From assembly GCA_001414485.1 (NCBI GenBank), contig LLEY01000208.1:29915-93914 (forward strand): a stretch of 64,000 nucleotides of DNA. Reading direction: 5' to 3'. Source of the DNA: Calycina herbarum (lineage: Eukaryota; Ascomycota; Leotiomycetes; Helotiales; Pezizellaceae). A program made the translations under genes and the position numbers. A model generated the notes under the pieces. The model saw only the letters and a program-made list of their open reading frames with translations, did no database searches and was not told where the DNA came from. How positions within the stretch are numbered: position 1 is the first letter of the stretch; each line of letters opens with the position of its first letter. Positions 46,801-58,568 of the stretch are shown here, piece after piece.

Positions 46801-49800
46801 GCGCTTCGACCAGGCCGTCCAAACAATGCTATCCGCTCCTGACAGCCCGCCAGATTTCTTGATTGAAATTGGGCCGAGTGGTGCTCTAGCTGGTCCAATA
46901 TCCCAGATCACCGCAAGACTTTCTTCTCCGGCTCAATATTGTGCGGCATTGAGCAGAGGCAAAGATGCAATAGAAGCGCTCTTCGCAGTGGCCGGGCGAC
47001 TTTTTATTTCTGGAGGGAATGTTGACTTGGCAAAAGTCAATACAGATGAGAACGACTCTTCCGGTAGACAGCCACGACTCATCGTTGACCTTCCAAACTA
47101 TGTCTGGAACCATTCCACCAAGTACTGGCATGAGAGTGATGCTTCTAAGGATTGGCGTTTCCGCAAATTCCCACACCATGATCTTCTTGGAGGCAAAGTG
47201 CTCGGAACCAGCTGGGATTTCCCATCATTCCGTAAAATTTTGCGAATCAAAGACCAACCTTGGCTGCGAGACCACGCCATGGGCTCTGAGGTCATTTTCC
47301 CGGCCGCTGGTTTTATTTCAATGGCCATAGAAGCGATTAACCAGAGCTATCACGCTTTGAAGAACCCTGAGAGGGATACATCAGCGGAAAAGCTATCTTA
47401 TCGATTGCGTAATGTCAGGTTCGACAAGGCATTGGTTCTGGAGGATGATGTTGATACAAAGATGATGCTTAACCTTGCTCCTCATCTCGGGTCGAAAGAA
47501 ACCTGGTACGATTACAAAATCGTTTCCTCAAATGAAGGCTCATGGACGGAGCACTCTTCCGGAATGATTCGGCTAGAAATCCTCTCCAACGAAGGCAAGT
47601 CTCATCACAACCTGTGTAAATGTCTTGAGTAGCTAACACCATATTGCAGTCATGTCGAAAGAACATCTGTCACCATTGAAGCATGCGAAATCCGGATTAG
47701 AATGGTACAGAGCCTTCAACAGCATCGGATATGGATACGGGCCAGAATTCCAAAAGATCATCGCCGTTGAAGCAATTGCGGGTAGTCTAACGACTCGAAA
47801 TCACATATCCTTGAAACCCCCCACCTCGAGCCTTGTACAGTCTGCATATCCTCTGCACCCATGCACCATGGATGCTTGTATTCAAGCATTCATTCCTTCA
47901 GTTTGGCGTGGTGATAGATGTGCTGTTAATACAGTTCTGCTGCCAGCCATTATTGACGAATTAACAATAACCAACGCCGCCAAGACGTCCGAATTGGGGG
48001 TTGCAATTGCGAGCTCGAAATATTCAGGAAAGGGTCGAATTGGCGACAAGAGGAATTGGTATACCGATATCTCGATGTGCGACCCAGAGACAGGCGAACT
48101 TTTATTCAAGCTCAATGCTCTTCGCTACCATATCCTCCCCAATGGAACAGATGCTGGTGCTGAGCATACTATTACTCGATCCATGTGGAACCCCGACATT
48201 ACATTGCTTTCAGACGAACAGATTGCGAATCTTGCTGTAGATAAATCGGTTTCTACTTTGCAAAGGGTGATCGATCTGGTGGCGCACAAGAAGCCAACAA
48301 TGAAAGTCATGGAGGTAGACCTGGGCTCGGCCGATACTTCCAGCATTTGGTTTGCCGAGGTCGATGAAGTATCGAGGCCGACCAGGGCTCTATACAGCAC
48401 ATATAGCTTCACAACATCGGATGCGAACAACTTCGTTGCAATGCATGAAGAGTTGAGCCAGCATCGTGATTCTACAGCTACCCTCATCGACCTGACCGTG
48501 GCGGATTTTACCTTTGAAGAATCGGATTTTGACCTGGTCATTCTCAAGGGCGATAGACTGGACCAACAAATCCTCGAATCCGTTTTACAGAAAGTCCGTG
48601 GACTAGTTTCAGATACTGGTTATGCTGTCCTGGTCGACAACTGTTCCATTGACATGGAGTCCGGATCTGGATCTGGATCGGAAGAAGAAATGGTTGTTGT
48701 GAATGGAGGCAAAAATGCTTTAAGCGTGGACGAAGTCGGAAACGTTGCTACAACAAACAACCTCCATCGCATCGCCACACTTTCTTGCGAGTCGTATACA
48801 TCTGTACACCTTCTTGTCGGCAAACCAGCACCAAAAGCTTCCCCAGAGACCCGAGAACTCTCTATTGTCAGTTTGACAAACCGTGAGCCCACGTTAGAAT
48901 TGAGCACAGCCTTAAAAAAGGCCCGATGGTCAATCCTAGAAACGGGTCGCCCATTGAAGGACATCCAGCCAAATAGTACGGTCCTGGTCCAAGACGAGTT
49001 GTTCATCCCGGTTTTGAACTCAGTGACCAATTCCCAATGGGACTCGCTCAAGCATCTCATCTCCAAGGGTTGCAAAATTCTCTGGCTCACTCAAGGCTCT
49101 CAAATGAGCGTAACGGTCCCAGACAACGGTCTCGTCCATGGATTATTCAGAACAATTCGACAAGAGGACACAAGTCTGCGCATCATGACACTCGATGTAC
49201 ATGAAAATGATAGCCCGGCTCTCGTACCGACAGTCGTGAAAGTATTGGATGTTCTTGCTGAGGCGTCATCCGAGAGATTCATGGACAACGAATTTGTTGA
49301 ACGCAACGGTGTCATCTTCATCAACAGGATAGTTCCAGATAAGCTGGTAAATCAGTTCAAGAAGGATGAAAGTGGTGGTGGTGCTGAGCCCGTTGTCAAA
49401 CCACTCCGTAATGTCCAAGGGATCGCCAATTTAAGGGCCGAACGACTCGGCAGTCTCGATGCTCTTCAGTACAATGAATCCCCAGCGATGCAGGTGGGGG
49501 ATGAGGACGTCGAAATCGAAATAATTGCCGCTGGGTTGAATTCCAAGGATATTGCTGCAGCACATGGGATCATTTCCGAGAACGAGCATCTTCTGGGCAT
49601 GGAAGGAGCGGGAGTTGTTACCAAGGTAGGCCAGCATTGCAAAGAATACAATGTTGGTGATCGTGTGGTCATGTTTGGGCAACCCACGTTTGCCAATCGC
49701 ATCCATTGTCCCGTCCAATTTATACACCGGATTCCAGACAGGATGTTATTTGAGGAGGCGGCGACTATACCGGTGGCCTACCTTATCTCCATATACTGCC

Positions 49801-51640
49801 TGTCGAACATTGGAAATTTGCGGAAAGGCCAAAGCGTCCTCATCCACGCTGCCACAGATGGTGTAGGCATTGCATGCATCTATCTTGCCAGATACATCGG
49901 GGCTGAGATATATGTCACCGTGGGCAACGAAGAGGAGCGCAGCTTCTTGAAGGAGACATTTGCCATAAATGAGCATCGCATCTTCTCCTCACAAACCACC
50001 AATTTTGCCCGGGAAATCAAGAGAGCGACCGGGAGCAGAGGAATCGATCTCATCGTCAATTCTCTTGCGGGAGAATTGTTGGATGAGTCCTGGCGCATCT
50101 GCGCAGATAATGGGACGATGGTGGAGATTGGCCGCAAAGACATGATCAATCGTCATTATCTTTCCATGGAGCCTTTTGAAAGGAACTGCTCCTACCGTCC
50201 CGTCAACTTTTCCTATCAGAATGTCTCTCCATCCGTCGTCGCCAGCTTGATGGCACGATGCTTTGAGTTGCTCTCCGGAGGCCACATCAAGCCGATCAGT
50301 CCCATCGCCCGCTTCGGGTTTGATCGTATTCCAGAAGCCTTTGCAAAAATGCGGGAAGGCCATCATATTGGCAAAATCATCATCACCGATGGCGAGAATG
50401 GCATCGCCGTCAGAGTTCCTGTCCGGCCAGCAGCGCGAGTGGTGTCTCTTGCACCGAATGTGTCGTACTTGGTCGTGGGCGGGCTCAAAGGGATCTGTGG
50501 CAGTCTGGCGGTGGATATGGCAGCACATGGCGCAAAGCACATCATCGCCATGACGAGGAGTGGCATTTCCGACGAAAGGTCCCAGGCCATCGTGAGAGAC
50601 TGCAATGCGCTCGGGTGTGAAGTGCAAGAGGCAAAAGCTGATGTCTGCAATTCCGATGATGTTGAGCTTGCTTTCAAGGCGGCGAAGCTACCTGTAGGAG
50701 GAATCATTCAAGGCGCCGTAATACTCAGGGTAAGCCATCTTCTCTTTCCCGTCGACATATGGGTCATACTCTTGCTAACCTCTCCCGTCTGGCTCAGGAC
50801 AAACCCTTCGAATCCATGACGCTCGACGACTACTATACCGCCGCTTCGGCGAAAGTGCAAGGAACCTGGAATCTCCATCACTCCAGCCTCGCACACAAAT
50901 CTCCGATCTCATTCTTCACCCTCCTCTCGAGCATGTCTGGCATCATTGGGCAAAAGGCGCAAGCCAATTACTCGGCCGCCAACGTGTTCATGGATGCTTT
51001 CGCCAACTACCGCCACGCCCAAGGCCTCCCAGCCCACGCCCTTGACCTGGGCATAATCGAAGAGGTTGGCTTTGCAGCCAGAGAAGGGGGCATACAGGAG
51101 CGGATGGACGACCGGATTTGGCAGGGCGTCAACGAGAGCATGGTCCGCCGCATGTTCAAATATTCCATCCTCCAACAAAAGGATCCAATCAATCCCGACA
51201 GTGCAACTCAGCTCATCGTCGGCATCTCATTGCCACAACGTGCTGGCTCGGATCTCGAGCGCGATGCCCGATTCAGTCCGCTGTTCATGAATGACAGTTC
51301 CCGAGGACAGAACACCAATGCCAAAGGTGCAGATGAGAACGCGAAAGCGGTTCAGGCATTTTTGCTGTTGAGTCGTAGTAAGGCGGACAAGTCATCTCTC
51401 CTAGCGGCCGGAGTGGAGGTGTTGAGCAAACAATTTATGAAGATATTGCGCTTGACTGAGCCCATGGAGCCAGCGAGAAGTCTGAGTGCGTATGGCGTGG
51501 ATAGTTTGAGCGCGGTAGAGGTGAGAAATTGGGTGAGAGTTGAGCTTGGGGTCGAATTAACGACGCTGGATATCACGAATGCGAGCAGTCTGTTCGGGTT
51601 GTGTGAGAGGTTGATATCAAAGATGCCGATCGTGGAATGA
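43888..51640 (+). CDS. Highly reducing type I polyketide synthase, 2,387 aa
   Basis: Twelve exons join with an unbroken frame; the eleven introns are 44318-44369, 44488-44537, 44655-44715, 44736-44790, 44828-44874, 45141-45187, 45280-45329, 45454-45505, 46118-46169, 47595-47649 (a GC-AG intron) and 50730-50797. Domains: KS with DTACSG (Cys about 189), ECHGTG and KSNIGH; AT with GHSSGE (about 650); DH with DHAMG (His about 973) and HPCTMD (Asp about 1154); a region about 1230-1500 where a methyltransferase would be but whose SAM motif is unrecognisable (VMEVDLG); ER with [10 protein letters not shown] (about 1811); KR with a diverged nucleotide motif (VGGLKGICG, about 2022) but intact catalytic Ser and Tyr (SSMSG...NYSAAN); ACP with GVDSLS (Ser about 2342). 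There is no thioesterase or reductase at the end. The product should be a largely reduced, probably unmethylated polyketide chain; its identity cannot be read from sequence. Confidence 0.95.
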
Positions 51641-52180
51641 GAACCTGGGAAGGTGTGTGATGGTGTTATGTAGGGAAAGAGGGGCTGTCATATGTTTAAC
51701 TTGATGTCGGACCGAGACGATCGCACATATCTCCGTGAGACGTCCTACTCGCTCGCTTAACCTCCCTTTTTGTGTGGCTTAAACCTATCCAATCTTTTCA
51801 GAGAAGAAGAAAAAACGCAATCACAACTTCTATTTTTGACACTAGGCATCCAAATACAGGAATATTCAAGCCAAAAGTTTCGCCTTCTTCCTTTCCAAAA
51901 CCAAATAAAAGAGCGCTGTAACTTTAACCTCAACATTCTAGTGTGAAGATATATGTAGCATTGTAGTATAAAGTGCAAATCGGTCGAGACCATCTCGCTT
52001 ACAATTCGAAAACATTGTACCACCACAGGCAAATAGACCCCGCACTAGGTAAGCACCCTCATATATTGAAAGATGTAACCCTAAACTCTGGTAGAGTATC
52101 ACCAAGACATTTCCATTACGCAACTAACACGAGAAAATGGATGCAGAAACAGATTACAAGATCCTTCGTTCTTGGGAATT
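51641..52180. other. Intergenic between PKS and reductase-like gene
   Basis: The 3' ends of two convergent genes flank this stretch. No ORF with features was found. Confidence 0.5.
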
Positions 52181-53306
52181 TTAGTCACCAACATCATCTC
52201 TGCCCGTCACCTCCCACCGATGCGTGATTATCGGCCAAATAAAAAGACTTGCGACAATTGACATTGTGCCGAGACGTCTCTTAGTCCAAAAACCAACCAT
52301 AAAATTAGAACCCGAGTGACAAATAACAATATCACCCTTTACTACACCAGCAATGATCTCGCAAGCAACCTTTTCAGCTGAAGGCAAGCGTTTCTCGGCT
52401 TCAATAATCGATCCGACCGTGCTATCAATTTTCTTCGTCAACTCGGGTTTTGCATTCTGCTCCTCGATGAGAGCCGGCGGGAAGGCGCAGTGCATCGTGT
52501 ATGTAGATTTTTTGTTTGATAATTGAAGAACTGCTATTTTGAACGTGTCCGCGAGACCCCGGATGGCACGTTTGGATGCTAAAGCTTCAATATAACCGAG
52601 GTCTATTAAAAAAGAAATCTTTCGAAATCAACTTACCATTATATGCTGGCATACCTAGGGAGGCCGAAGCACTACTGATCAAAACAATTTGCCGAAGTCT
52701 AGGACGTAAGTGATGTAAATGCGCCTTCGCGATATCGTCCTCGGTCCATATTTCCAATACCGTTCGTGCAGCACATGCGGTTGTTAAATAGTTGTCTTCC
52801 AACGAGTTTCTCACTTTCTTCATAGTAACGTTGTTAAAGAACTCAAATTCGTTGGAGGTTCCGCTCACTACACAAAATAAGATATCCGGCAACTCGATTT
52901 GAGATCTAAAAACTGCATCGACCTGGTTTTCCCAGTCATCTAATCATCCATCAATATCAGAGAATAGGATCGAATCTTTGGGAGATCTATAAAATCACAA
53001 GAGATTGCCCGAATTTCCTGCTCCTGATTCTTTCTAGCAGCAAGAATTTGCTCTTTGGCTTCTCCAAGTTGCTCGAACTCACAGGCGAAGATAGTGATGT
53101 GCGCTCCTTCACCAAAGTTACATTAGATAGAACAGTATCCTCGCGATTCAAATTGCTGACCTTGGCTTGCCAAGTTCTTCGCGATTTCCTTCCCCAGCCC
53201 CGTGGATCCCCCAGCGATGAATACCTTCTGTCAGATAATCAGACTTGCAACCAGTCCGCGAGAAAGATTCCTCACATACCTTTGATCGCCATCTTGGCGT
53301 TTTCAT
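52181..53306 (-). pseudogene. 3-ketodihydrosphingosine-reductase-like SDR, apparently decayed
   Basis: Segments 53306-53280, 53227-53161, 53106-52976, 52922-52637 and 52602-52181 align in order to a KDSR (Tsc10-type) short-chain reductase: nucleotide motif GGSTGLGKE, GAHITIFA, LPDILFCVVSG, LISSASASLG, RGLADTF and a C-terminal hydrophobic anchor (about 52300-52220). Three defects are visible. The third intron (about 52975-52923) has no GT donor at all, its first bases being AT, and reading through meets a stop at 52942-52940. The fourth intron would be only 34 bp. At the catalytic YxxxK the lysine is present (ASK) but the tyrosine position holds Ala. KDSR acts in the ER in sphingolipid synthesis. 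This copy is most likely non-functional, a duplicate lying beside the PKS. Confidence 0.7.
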
Positions 53307-53848
53307 AATTAATCTTCAACTCCCGATAGCTTCTCCTGCTATGGTTTGGAAGATGACACCGTTCCGGAATGATAGGTACGTTCTGGATTACATATTGGGC
53401 ACCTAGATGCTGAACAGCCGCGCCGCACCTGGACATCAACAGAGGTGGTTGTTCGGTGTCACCTTCTGCTTTTAGATGATGGAATTGTACCTAGGTATAG
53501 ATATTCACACACTCTACTATTAGGTTATAGTTTGCGAAAATGCAACTTGGAACTTCTAGGTTTTTGTTTCATTCATGGAATTATCAACACCGAGAAGGTG
53601 AGGAAGGTTACAGGGTGTCGGTGCGGATTCCAGCGCAATACAATGGGACCCTATTTCACTATTTCACTATTCCCAAATCATTTCTGTAATTTCGTCACCT
53701 TGGATAGAGGAAAGCTACTGCTTTATATCGTGCGAAAGGCGGTTTGTGGGGAAGTTTTTCTCACGGCTTCACACCTTCAATCAACCCGCAACCCCATCCA
53801 AATAGGCAGAAATTTTCAGGTATAATGTAAAATATTCAGAATCTTATT
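53307..53848. other. Intergenic, no gene seen
   Basis: A 126-codon plus ORF at 53445-53825 has no domain features or flanking exons and was not accepted as a gene. Confidence 0.45.
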
Positions 53849-53967
53849 ACATACGACCATAGACTGAGGAGAATTGGGCATCCCGTCCGCTCTGCCATAC
53901 ACAAGCCTCAGATCGGCAGATTAGTAGTTGGGTGGGTGACCACCAGCGAATACCTGCTGTTGTATGT
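53849..53967 (+). rRNA. 5S ribosomal RNA, variant type, 119 nt
   Basis: The sequence starts ACATACGACCATAG and ends TGTTGTATGT, closing helix I. It contains the internal promoter element in conserved form (TTAGTAGTTGGGTGGGTGAC then CACCAGCGAAT), followed by TTTT as RNA polymerase III terminator. Compared with the common ascomycete 5S, helices II and III differ on both strands in a compensating way (CTGAGG pairs CCTCAG; GGGCA pairs TGCC). It is a single dispersed copy, the usual arrangement in filamentous ascomycetes. Confidence 0.92.
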
Positions 53968-54960
53968 TTTGGATTTACTTTTTCTCGTTTTTATTCTTTC
54001 ACAACGTATCTGCTTGTTGCTCTTTCTATAGGCCTGCAATTGCATTTTATCAATTGCAAATGAGCTATTGATCCCATCCCTGAAACCCGAGTAAGTTCCG
54101 TAGGACTTGCAAGAATAAATTTTTCCCGATAGCTCGGAGAGTTGGAAGTAGGTTTAACTTATTCATATGACTTTTCGAACTTACAGAGGTTGTTAAAATA
54201 TCACCTGACCCGGTATCTTATTATTCCCCCCGGTCCAGTTTTACGAACATTCATGAATAAATTCACGAATATAAGCTATTTATTTAATATGAAATGAACT
54301 CTAATAAATATATGAAACGAATAGTAAACTCAAAAAGTTGTTTTGAATGGTTCAATAAATTGGCCTAAGAGTGGGGTAAGACAACTCTACGGCTCGTCTT
54401 TTGACGTAGCATTTTCTTAGCACAATATACAGTCTGACATCTGTAGTCAAACTCCTTGTGTTTTCGCCTCCATGCTGCTTCGATTATGAATACTCTCTGT
54501 GCACGCTGCGAGCGCATCTACGATTCTACCGAAGTAGAATTTGGATACACAAGAAGAAACGAACATCGCTATATCGGTGACGTACCAGATTACCCATTCT
54601 CCCAAAGTACCCTGTCATTGGATACCTAAGACCAGACTTGAAAATACTCTACCCCCATGACTCTATTCGCACCAGTGTCCAAGGATGAGAGAAAAAGGCA
54701 ACTGGCATTTTACAATGGGCACTCCTACTACGTCCGCATCAGGTTTGGTCATTATTTTCGATCCTGTCAACTATTCTCTCATAGCTTGAATAGTAGTTAG
54801 TATGATGAGCCTCAAATAGAAGTATATACTCAATTAGGAATGGCGGAATGTATCTTACGCTTGATTGAGGCCTTTGGGAAACCGATGTGATAAGAGTGCT
54901 TCATAAAGCTGTGTTCGAGTGGTCTGAGAGTGAAGGTTCTGCAGAGCCAGTTTCGCGAAT
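53968..54960. other. Intergenic, no gene seen
   Basis: About 1 kb of AT-leaning sequence between the 5S gene and the HET pseudogene; no ORF with recognisable features. Confidence 0.45.
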
Positions 54961-54969
54961 AAGAACTTA

Positions 54970-57115
54970 CCTGATTAGGTTGGCCCGTTCCAAGTTTTGA
55001 AACAGATTCCAGAGAGTGCTTCGTGTCACCTGTGCTGTATAATTTTCGCCGCTCTTGAGAGGGAAAAACTGGCAGAGATCTTCCGGAACGGTCAACTGCA
55101 CGGGGATTTCCACCGGATGAGGCTTGCAATCTCGCCCAAGGGCGATAAGTATGATTCCTTCGGCGATATCGACATCTAAATCCAGCAAGATGTCAAAGAT
55201 GAGGCCGAAGAAGACTTAGATGAAGCCTCAGTTTCTTTGGACAAGCTTAATCTACACGAAAACGAGGGCCACCATGTGCCAGCCCCTTCCACTTGGTCCT
55301 CCGAGTCGGTAAGATTGGTTCGCATGTGGCTCCAGAAGTGCTTTGAAGAGCATCCGGCATGCAATAGCAGTAGTGCATCACAACGGCTTCCACATAGACT
55401 GATTGACGTTGCGCCAGATCCGAAAATGCAGTCGAACTTGGAAGTCTGCACCGACACGGACCTACTAACTGTTGAACGTTCGCCGCTAGTCAGGATCGTA
55501 ACAGCGGCGTCGAAAACCAGAAATTCTTCCCAGACCCCTTATCTCACCCTCAGTCACTGTTGGGGGGATCCAGTATCATCAAGCTCACGCGGGATCGAGT
55601 GGCCGAATACTCGACCTCTATTCCTGCTGAGCTCCTCGCCCAGCTAAATGCGAAGAACTTCCGAGACGCCATCTTCATCACCCGCTCCCTTGGGTTCAGA
55701 TATCTTTGGATTGACGCCCTGTGCATCATTCAGGACGACGCAGAAGACAAGGCTGCAGAAATTAGCTATATGGGTCAGATCTACCAGAACGCCATCATAA
55801 ATCTGTCGGCGTCCTCAGCACGAAATGGGGGCTTATATTTACGCGACAGATCCTCCAAGAGGCGCCGTGTCGAAGCGAGCGACACAAGCTTTCCATCTTT
55901 CCGGGAACCTTTAATAAACACGTCTTGTCAGGGCCCGTCAATCAACGAGCGTGGGTGTTCCAGGAACGCATCCTGGCCAGATGCGTTCTCCATTTCTGTC
56001 GTAACCAGCTCTTCTGGGAATGTCTCGCTGAGATGAATACTGAGATGGAGGCGACAGTGCCTCCACGGTATCCAATTGCTTCTAGTTGGTCAGGTGGAAG
56101 ACGCGTACTCAAGGAGTATTACCGGTCGGTCCGCGAGGCTGAACATGCCTGGGAAGAAGCCCCGGAAGAGGTGTGGCAACAGGCAATCCAGCGCTATTCT
56201 CAAACATTGCTGTCCTTCCAAAGCGATGCGCTGCCGGCTGTTTCTGCTGTGGTTAGTCTGTTCTGCGGGGCACCGAGCCTAAAGGCAGAAGACTATGCTG
56301 CTGGATTATGGCGTGCTTGGCTCCCCGGAGATCTTCTGTGGACGCCGCAAGATCAGTTGAAGCAGCTCCCTGGCGAGTACACAGCACCGTCGTGGTCCTG
56401 GGCATCTGCTCCGATTGGCGATGGAGTATCCTACCGGAATTTTTCCTATACCGCAAGCGAGAACAAGCTGGCTAAGGTTTTGGACATCTCGTTGACGCCA
56501 AAGACGTCGAATATCTTTGCCGAGCTGTTAGGGGGGCATCTTCTTGTGCGGTCGACTCTTGGCTCTCTTCGTCGCGAGCCGGCCGACAAGGAGTTCCCTT
56601 TGCGCCTAGGGAGAGGTGCAGAGGAGCCTGCGAGGGCAGATTTTGACTCTTCGACTGGCCAAAAAGAAATAAACTGCCAATGGGACTACGCGGCGTCAGA
56701 ATCTCTTGGCGGTGATTTGCCAACAGCTGGGGTTTTCCCGCTCTCGTATGGAGAGTTTCTTGCGGTCGAGACACGGGAACTGCTTCCTACTACCTTGTAA
56801 CTACTCGGAGGGTCTAGGAGGCGAATCACATACGGAGGCTGGATTGATAGTTCAACGCTGCCGCGAATACGGGGCGAATACAGACGCGTTGGCGTCTTTA
56901 AGTATGAATTTGGTGAAGACGAAGCTAGGGTCTCCCCCTATGACAGTGACTACTCCGTTGAGTCGTTGGACAGCGACATCAATCTCAAAGAGGATGCCGA
57001 ATATATCCACGAGGGTAGCTTAAGGTATTTCGTTCATGGAATGGACGCGCCTTTAGACGAAGAGGGTTGGCTTGAGAAGCATCCGGATGGAACGTACACT
57101 GTCAAGCTCATATGA
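54970..57115 (+). pseudogene. HET-domain (heterokaryon incompatibility) pseudogene
   Basis: Reading in order gives CHLCCIIFAAL near the start, then LTLSHCWG, RYLWIDALCIIQDD, YMGQIYQNAIINLSAS, NQRAWVFQERILARCVLHF and WSWAS, the conserved blocks of a fungal HET domain, then a C-terminal part ending with a stop at 57113-57115. The frame is broken by TAA at 55177-55179, a shift after HCWG where a G-run (55562-55567) appears one base short, another frame change between about 55850 and 55920, and TAA at 56798-56800, after which the same frame continues as coding-like sequence. Both TAA codons could derive from CAA by C-to-T change. HET proteins trigger cell death between incompatible strains; this copy cannot make a full protein unless the interruptions are introns, which the sequence does not support. 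Confidence 0.8.
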
Positions 57116-57177
57116 AGCTCAGCCATGCTCCAAAATCTTGGTTGGGAGACAATGAAATCTTCTAGTTCCTTCTACTC

Positions 57178-57936
57178 TTATTCTTGAATCAAAGGCTCTT
57201 TTAACAATATCTTAACACTCTCCTGCTCTCTCAGTACTCGAAATGGTTTAGGTCGTGGTATCTCCCAGCCATCAAGACAACTCCCATACGTTATCCCTCT
57301 GCCTCTCCAGACAGGTCTCAAATTCTTCATTTCAACTCTCTCTTGATTCTCATCAATCGCATCCTCCCTCACATGAAACATAACAGCCTCAACCAATACA
57401 AGTGACGTTGCGCGCACCGGTGTTCCATCTTCCTTGACTTTATTCTTCGAGTAAATCGTCTGGCTGCTGTAATGCTTACACTCCATGCTAAACACAGCTT
57501 CCGCAACATATGGCGGTCGAATGATACTGCTTTTCGCAGGATGTAACCCGCATAATAACCACTCCGAGACATGCGGGGGAGTATTGACAGAGGTGAAATT
57601 GGCAGCCTCGATAAACGAGTCGCTGACAATACTTATACTCATCTCTCCGGTCTCCATAACATTCCGCAGACTATCAATTCCATCCTCTCCATCAAAAGCG
57701 ATGCTGTATATCGGAGGATCTTTCGAGACGTTATTGAAGTGGGAGAACGGAGCAAGGTTCTGAATCCCGTCTGTTGAGATTGTGCTGACAAGGGCAATTG
57801 GTCGCGGGAGTGTCGTTGAAATCATCAATTTATAATTCTGATTTGGTGTCCGATCAGGAGATTGAGGATCAATTTCGATAAATTTGTTACGTTTCCAGTC
57901 ATCATTTGAAGCGCCATCCCCTGGTTTCCAGGACAT
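57178..57936 (-). CDS. Flavin reductase-like protein (FMN split barrel), 252 aa
   Basis: A single exon of 253 codons with stop. YKLMISTTLPRPIALVSTIS near residue 35, NLAPFSHFNNVSKDPP and a central ETGEMSISI block are characteristic of the flavin-reductase-like split-barrel family (NtaB/DIM6 type). These enzymes use NAD(P)H to reduce FMN and hand it to a partner monooxygenase. The next gene on the same strand is a fragment of exactly such a partner, so the pair was once a two-component FMN-dependent monooxygenase. No signal peptide or membrane span is seen; a cytosolic enzyme is likely. Confidence 0.85.
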   Translation of the reverse strand: MSWKPGDGASNDDWKRNKFIEIDPQSPDRTPNQNYKLMISTTLPRPIALVSTISTDGIQNLAPFSHFNNVSKDPPIYSIAFDGEDGIDSLRNVMETGEMSISIVSDSFIEAANFTSVNTPPHVSEWLLCGLHPAKSSIIRPPYVAEAVFSMECKHYSSQTIYSKNKVKEDGTPVRATSLVLVEAVMFHVREDAIDENQERVEMKNLRPVWRGRGITYGSCLDGWEIPRPKPFRVLREQESVKILLKEPLIQE

Positions 57937-58568
57937 GTTTGGGGTTTTTGTTAGATTCCATTATTTTTCTGCGTTGTATTCAGGTCTTGAGGCTTCAACG
58001 GAAGCGAAATCTGTATGCGGGTTTCGATTGACAAGCGCTTCTTTATCAAAAGCCTCTACCGAAATCTTCATTTCTTCGACTTGTTGGAATGAACAATGTT
58101 CTAACTATTTCAAATTACCTTCTCCTTTTTTTCGTTCATATCCCAAGTTAGTGTTCCATGTTATCGTTGCTGGGCTTAGTGAACCTGATATCTCGTGAAA
58201 CAGCCGACGGAAAGCAAAAGTGGGGGAGAAAGACCACATACGATGCACCCAGATTTCAATACGTGGATCCCCACTCTATCTCTGAGTGCGCCCTTCCACG
58301 TGGAAGATCGCAGCTGAGATGATCATTCTTGTCTTGAAATAGTCGGGTAATCCTCCCGACGGTTCTCGGGTTTGTCTATGCCCCTCGCTTAGCTTCCTTC
58401 CAACCCTGCCTTATCCATGATGAAAGGAGAGATAGAACCGCCAGTATCAAATATTGTGGATGTATAAGACTAATGTAATTTGGACAATGTCATGCAGCCT
58501 ATTTGGTGTTTGCGGACTACATAACCTCACAAGTGACTACCACCCAGAATGCCTCTCTCATTCCGAGG
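57937..58568. other. Intergenic, no gene seen
   Basis: This stretch would be expected to hold the 3' part of the truncated monooxygenase, but no matching sequence is recognisable. Confidence 0.45.

Noticed and set aside
41692..53306. Annotation as a sphinganine-analogue mycotoxin cluster
   Set aside because: No 2-oxoamine synthase, aminotransferase or hydroxylase is present and the reductase-like copy is broken. The idea is kept only as a hypothesis in the findings.
53445..53825. 126-codon plus ORF upstream of the 5S rRNA gene
   Set aside because: No domain, no flanking exons, and it abuts the 5S gene; codon content is unremarkable.
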